Source of the DNA: an uncultured Winogradskyella sp.
GTDB lineage: Bacteria > Bacteroidota > Bacteroidia > Flavobacteriales > Flavobacteriaceae
NCBI RefSeq assembly: GCF_947496485.1
Contig: NZ_CANMCZ010000007.1
Location: forward strand, 1-64,000
Reading direction: 5' to 3'
Length of the DNA: 64,000 bases
In this document: piece after piece, positions 63,011 to 64,000 of the stretch
Layout of the letters: each line of letters begins with the position of its first letter
Position numbering within the stretch: the stretch's first letter is position 1
The notes under the pieces: model-generated
Databases searched by the model: none
The model's input: only the letters and a program-made list of their open reading frames with translations
Told to the model about the DNA's origin: nothing
Made by a program: the position numbers and the translations under genes

Positions 63011-64000
63011 TTATTCCCACTCAATAGTTGCAGGTGGTTTAGAGCTTATATCATACACTACTCTATTTACACCTTTTACTTTATTTATAATTTCATTTGA
63101 GGTTTTTTGCAAAAACTCATATGGTAAATTTACCCAATCTGCAGTCATACCATCTGTACTTTCTACAGCTCGTAAAGCTACGCATTTTTCATAAGTTCGT
63201 TCATCACCCATTACTCCCACACTATTTACTGGCAATAACATTGCACCAGCTTGCCACACTTTGTCATATAAATTCCAAGAACGTAGATTATTTATAAAAA
63301 TAGCATCTACCTCTTGTAAGATGCGCACTTTCTCAGCAGTTATGTCGCCGAGAATACGAATTCCCAATCCAGGTCCTGGAAAAGGATGACGACCTAAAAG
63401 TTGACTATCCATATTCATAGAAGCACCAACTCTTCTTACTTCATCTTTAAATAATGCTTTAAGCGGTTCAACAACTTTTAACTTCATATAGTCTGGTAAT
63501 CCACCTACATTATGATGACTTTTAATCGTTGCACTTGGTCCTCCAGTTGCTGAAACACTTTCAATAACATCTGGATAAATTGTGCCTTGCGCCAACCATT
63601 TTACGTCTTTTATACGATGTGCCTCATCATCAAAAACCTCAATGAACACACGACCAATAGCTTTTCTTTTTAGCTCTGGATCGCTCAATCCCTTCAAAGC
63701 ATCCAAAAAGCGTGCCGAAGCATCTACACCTTTAACGTTTAATCCCATGCCTTCGTATTGATGCAATACATCTTCGAACTCATTCTTTCGTAAAAGTCCA
63801 TTATTAACGAAGATGCAGAATAGGTTTTTTCCAATAGCTTTATGCAACAGCATTGCTGCTACTGACGAATCTACACCACCAGATAAACCTAGCACTACTT
63901 TATCACTACCTAGTTTTGTCTTTAATTCATCAACGGTTTCTTCAACAAAAGATTGTGGAGTCCAATCTTGTTCTACCTCAGCTATTTTTATTAAAAAATT
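63011..64000 (-). CDS. guaA: GMP synthase (glutamine-hydrolysing), C-terminal part
   Basis: The reading frame is open to the window edge, so the 5' part (amidotransferase domain) is outside. The visible 329 residues cover the end of the linker ([20 protein letters not shown]), the ATP-pyrophosphatase P-loop [33 protein letters not shown], and the C-terminal dimerisation domain ending [18 protein letters not shown]. It converts XMP to GMP. It is the first gene of a guaA-LysM-DUF922-DUF3820 run. Confidence 0.97.
   Translation of the reverse strand, partial: NFLIKIAEVEQDWTPQSFVEETVDELKTKLGSDKVVLGLSGGVDSSVAAMLLHKAIGKNLFCIFVNNGLLRKNEFEDVLHQYEGMGLNVKGVDASARFLDALKGLSDPELKRKAIGRVFIEVFDDEAHRIKDVKWLAQGTIYPDVIESVSATGGPSATIKSHHNVGGLPDYMKLKVVEPLKALFKDEVRRVGASMNMDSQLLGRHPFPGPGLGIRILGDITAEKVRILQEVDAIFINNLRSWNLYDKVWQAGAMLLPVNSVGVMGDERTYEKCVALRAVESTDGMTADWVNLPYEFLQKTSNEIINKVKGVNRVVYDISSKPPATIEWE

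Noticed and set aside
62998-63024. Longer N-terminus for the LysM protein starting at 63024
   Set aside because: It would overlap the guaA stop and add a polar stretch before the signal peptide; 62997 is the better start.

Overview
The window is chromosomal DNA of a marine-type flavobacterium (Bacteroidota, Flavobacteriaceae; the mix of genes resembles Winogradskyella/Psychroserpens/Olleya-like genera, genus not decided). The case rests on low GC, -7 promoter boxes of the form TAnnTTTG, type IX secretion substrates of sorting types A and B, a PorP/SprF gene, SprB-type repeats, and many Bacteroidota-type lipoproteins.

Layout. (a) 1-4765: the right end of what looks like a genomic island. A BNR/sortilin-like exoprotein gene and a 191-aa orphan gene lie between copies of a ~140-bp imperfectly palindromic repeat that resembles an integron attC site. 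The segment ends at a 43-nt fragment of a tRNA(CAT) 3' half that still has the tRNA's own terminator, a typical tyrosine-recombinase attachment scar. (b) 4847-20976 plus 25042-26993: a dense stress-type block. It holds Dps, MscS, DUF1328, DUF2383/PA2169, DUF2945, DUF2254-DUF2652, a SRAP/YedK-like protein, an aldehyde dehydrogenase-small membrane protein-topoisomerase IB operon, several single-helix membrane miniproteins, lipoproteins, an SDR, and four paralogous AraC-family regulators. (c) 19786-24946: an HD-domain protein fused to a Pycsar-type membrane effector domain, a metallophosphoesterase with a C-terminal outer-membrane barrel, and a broken 5' remnant of polyphosphate kinase 1. (d) 27371-45052: NDH-2, a DASS transporter, PorP/SprF with a 1929-aa PKD/Ig/SprB-repeat adhesin, a TolB-amidohydrolase fusion, a fasciclin lipoprotein and a LamG T9SS substrate. 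(e) 45114-64000: mostly housekeeping genes (hisS, rpsF-rpsR-rplI, priA, yihY, nadC, rlmH, HPF, RdgB/HAM1, guaA) with lipoproteins between them.

Main discovery. At least twelve promoters in block (b) share one previously unremarked architecture. A distal half-site TGAGYTAAYA is followed exactly 21 bp later by a proximal half-site WGMRYTAAS, and exactly 28 bp after that by the TAnnTTTG -7 box. A tandem direct repeat two helical turns apart, with the proximal copy over the -33 region, is the layout expected for an AraC-family class II activator. The four AraC paralogues in the block have almost identical recognition helices. I infer a local network of AraC paralogues driving a general-stress-like regulon in a lineage that lacks RpoS. 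The targets are Dps/MscS, DUF1328 and a mini-lipoprotein, SRAP, one or two of the AraC genes, DUF2383, a lipoprotein, DUF2254/DUF2652, aldehyde dehydrogenase/topoisomerase IB, two membrane miniproteins, the SDR and a beta-propeller lipoprotein.

All assignments come from reading the sequence only; no database search was run.
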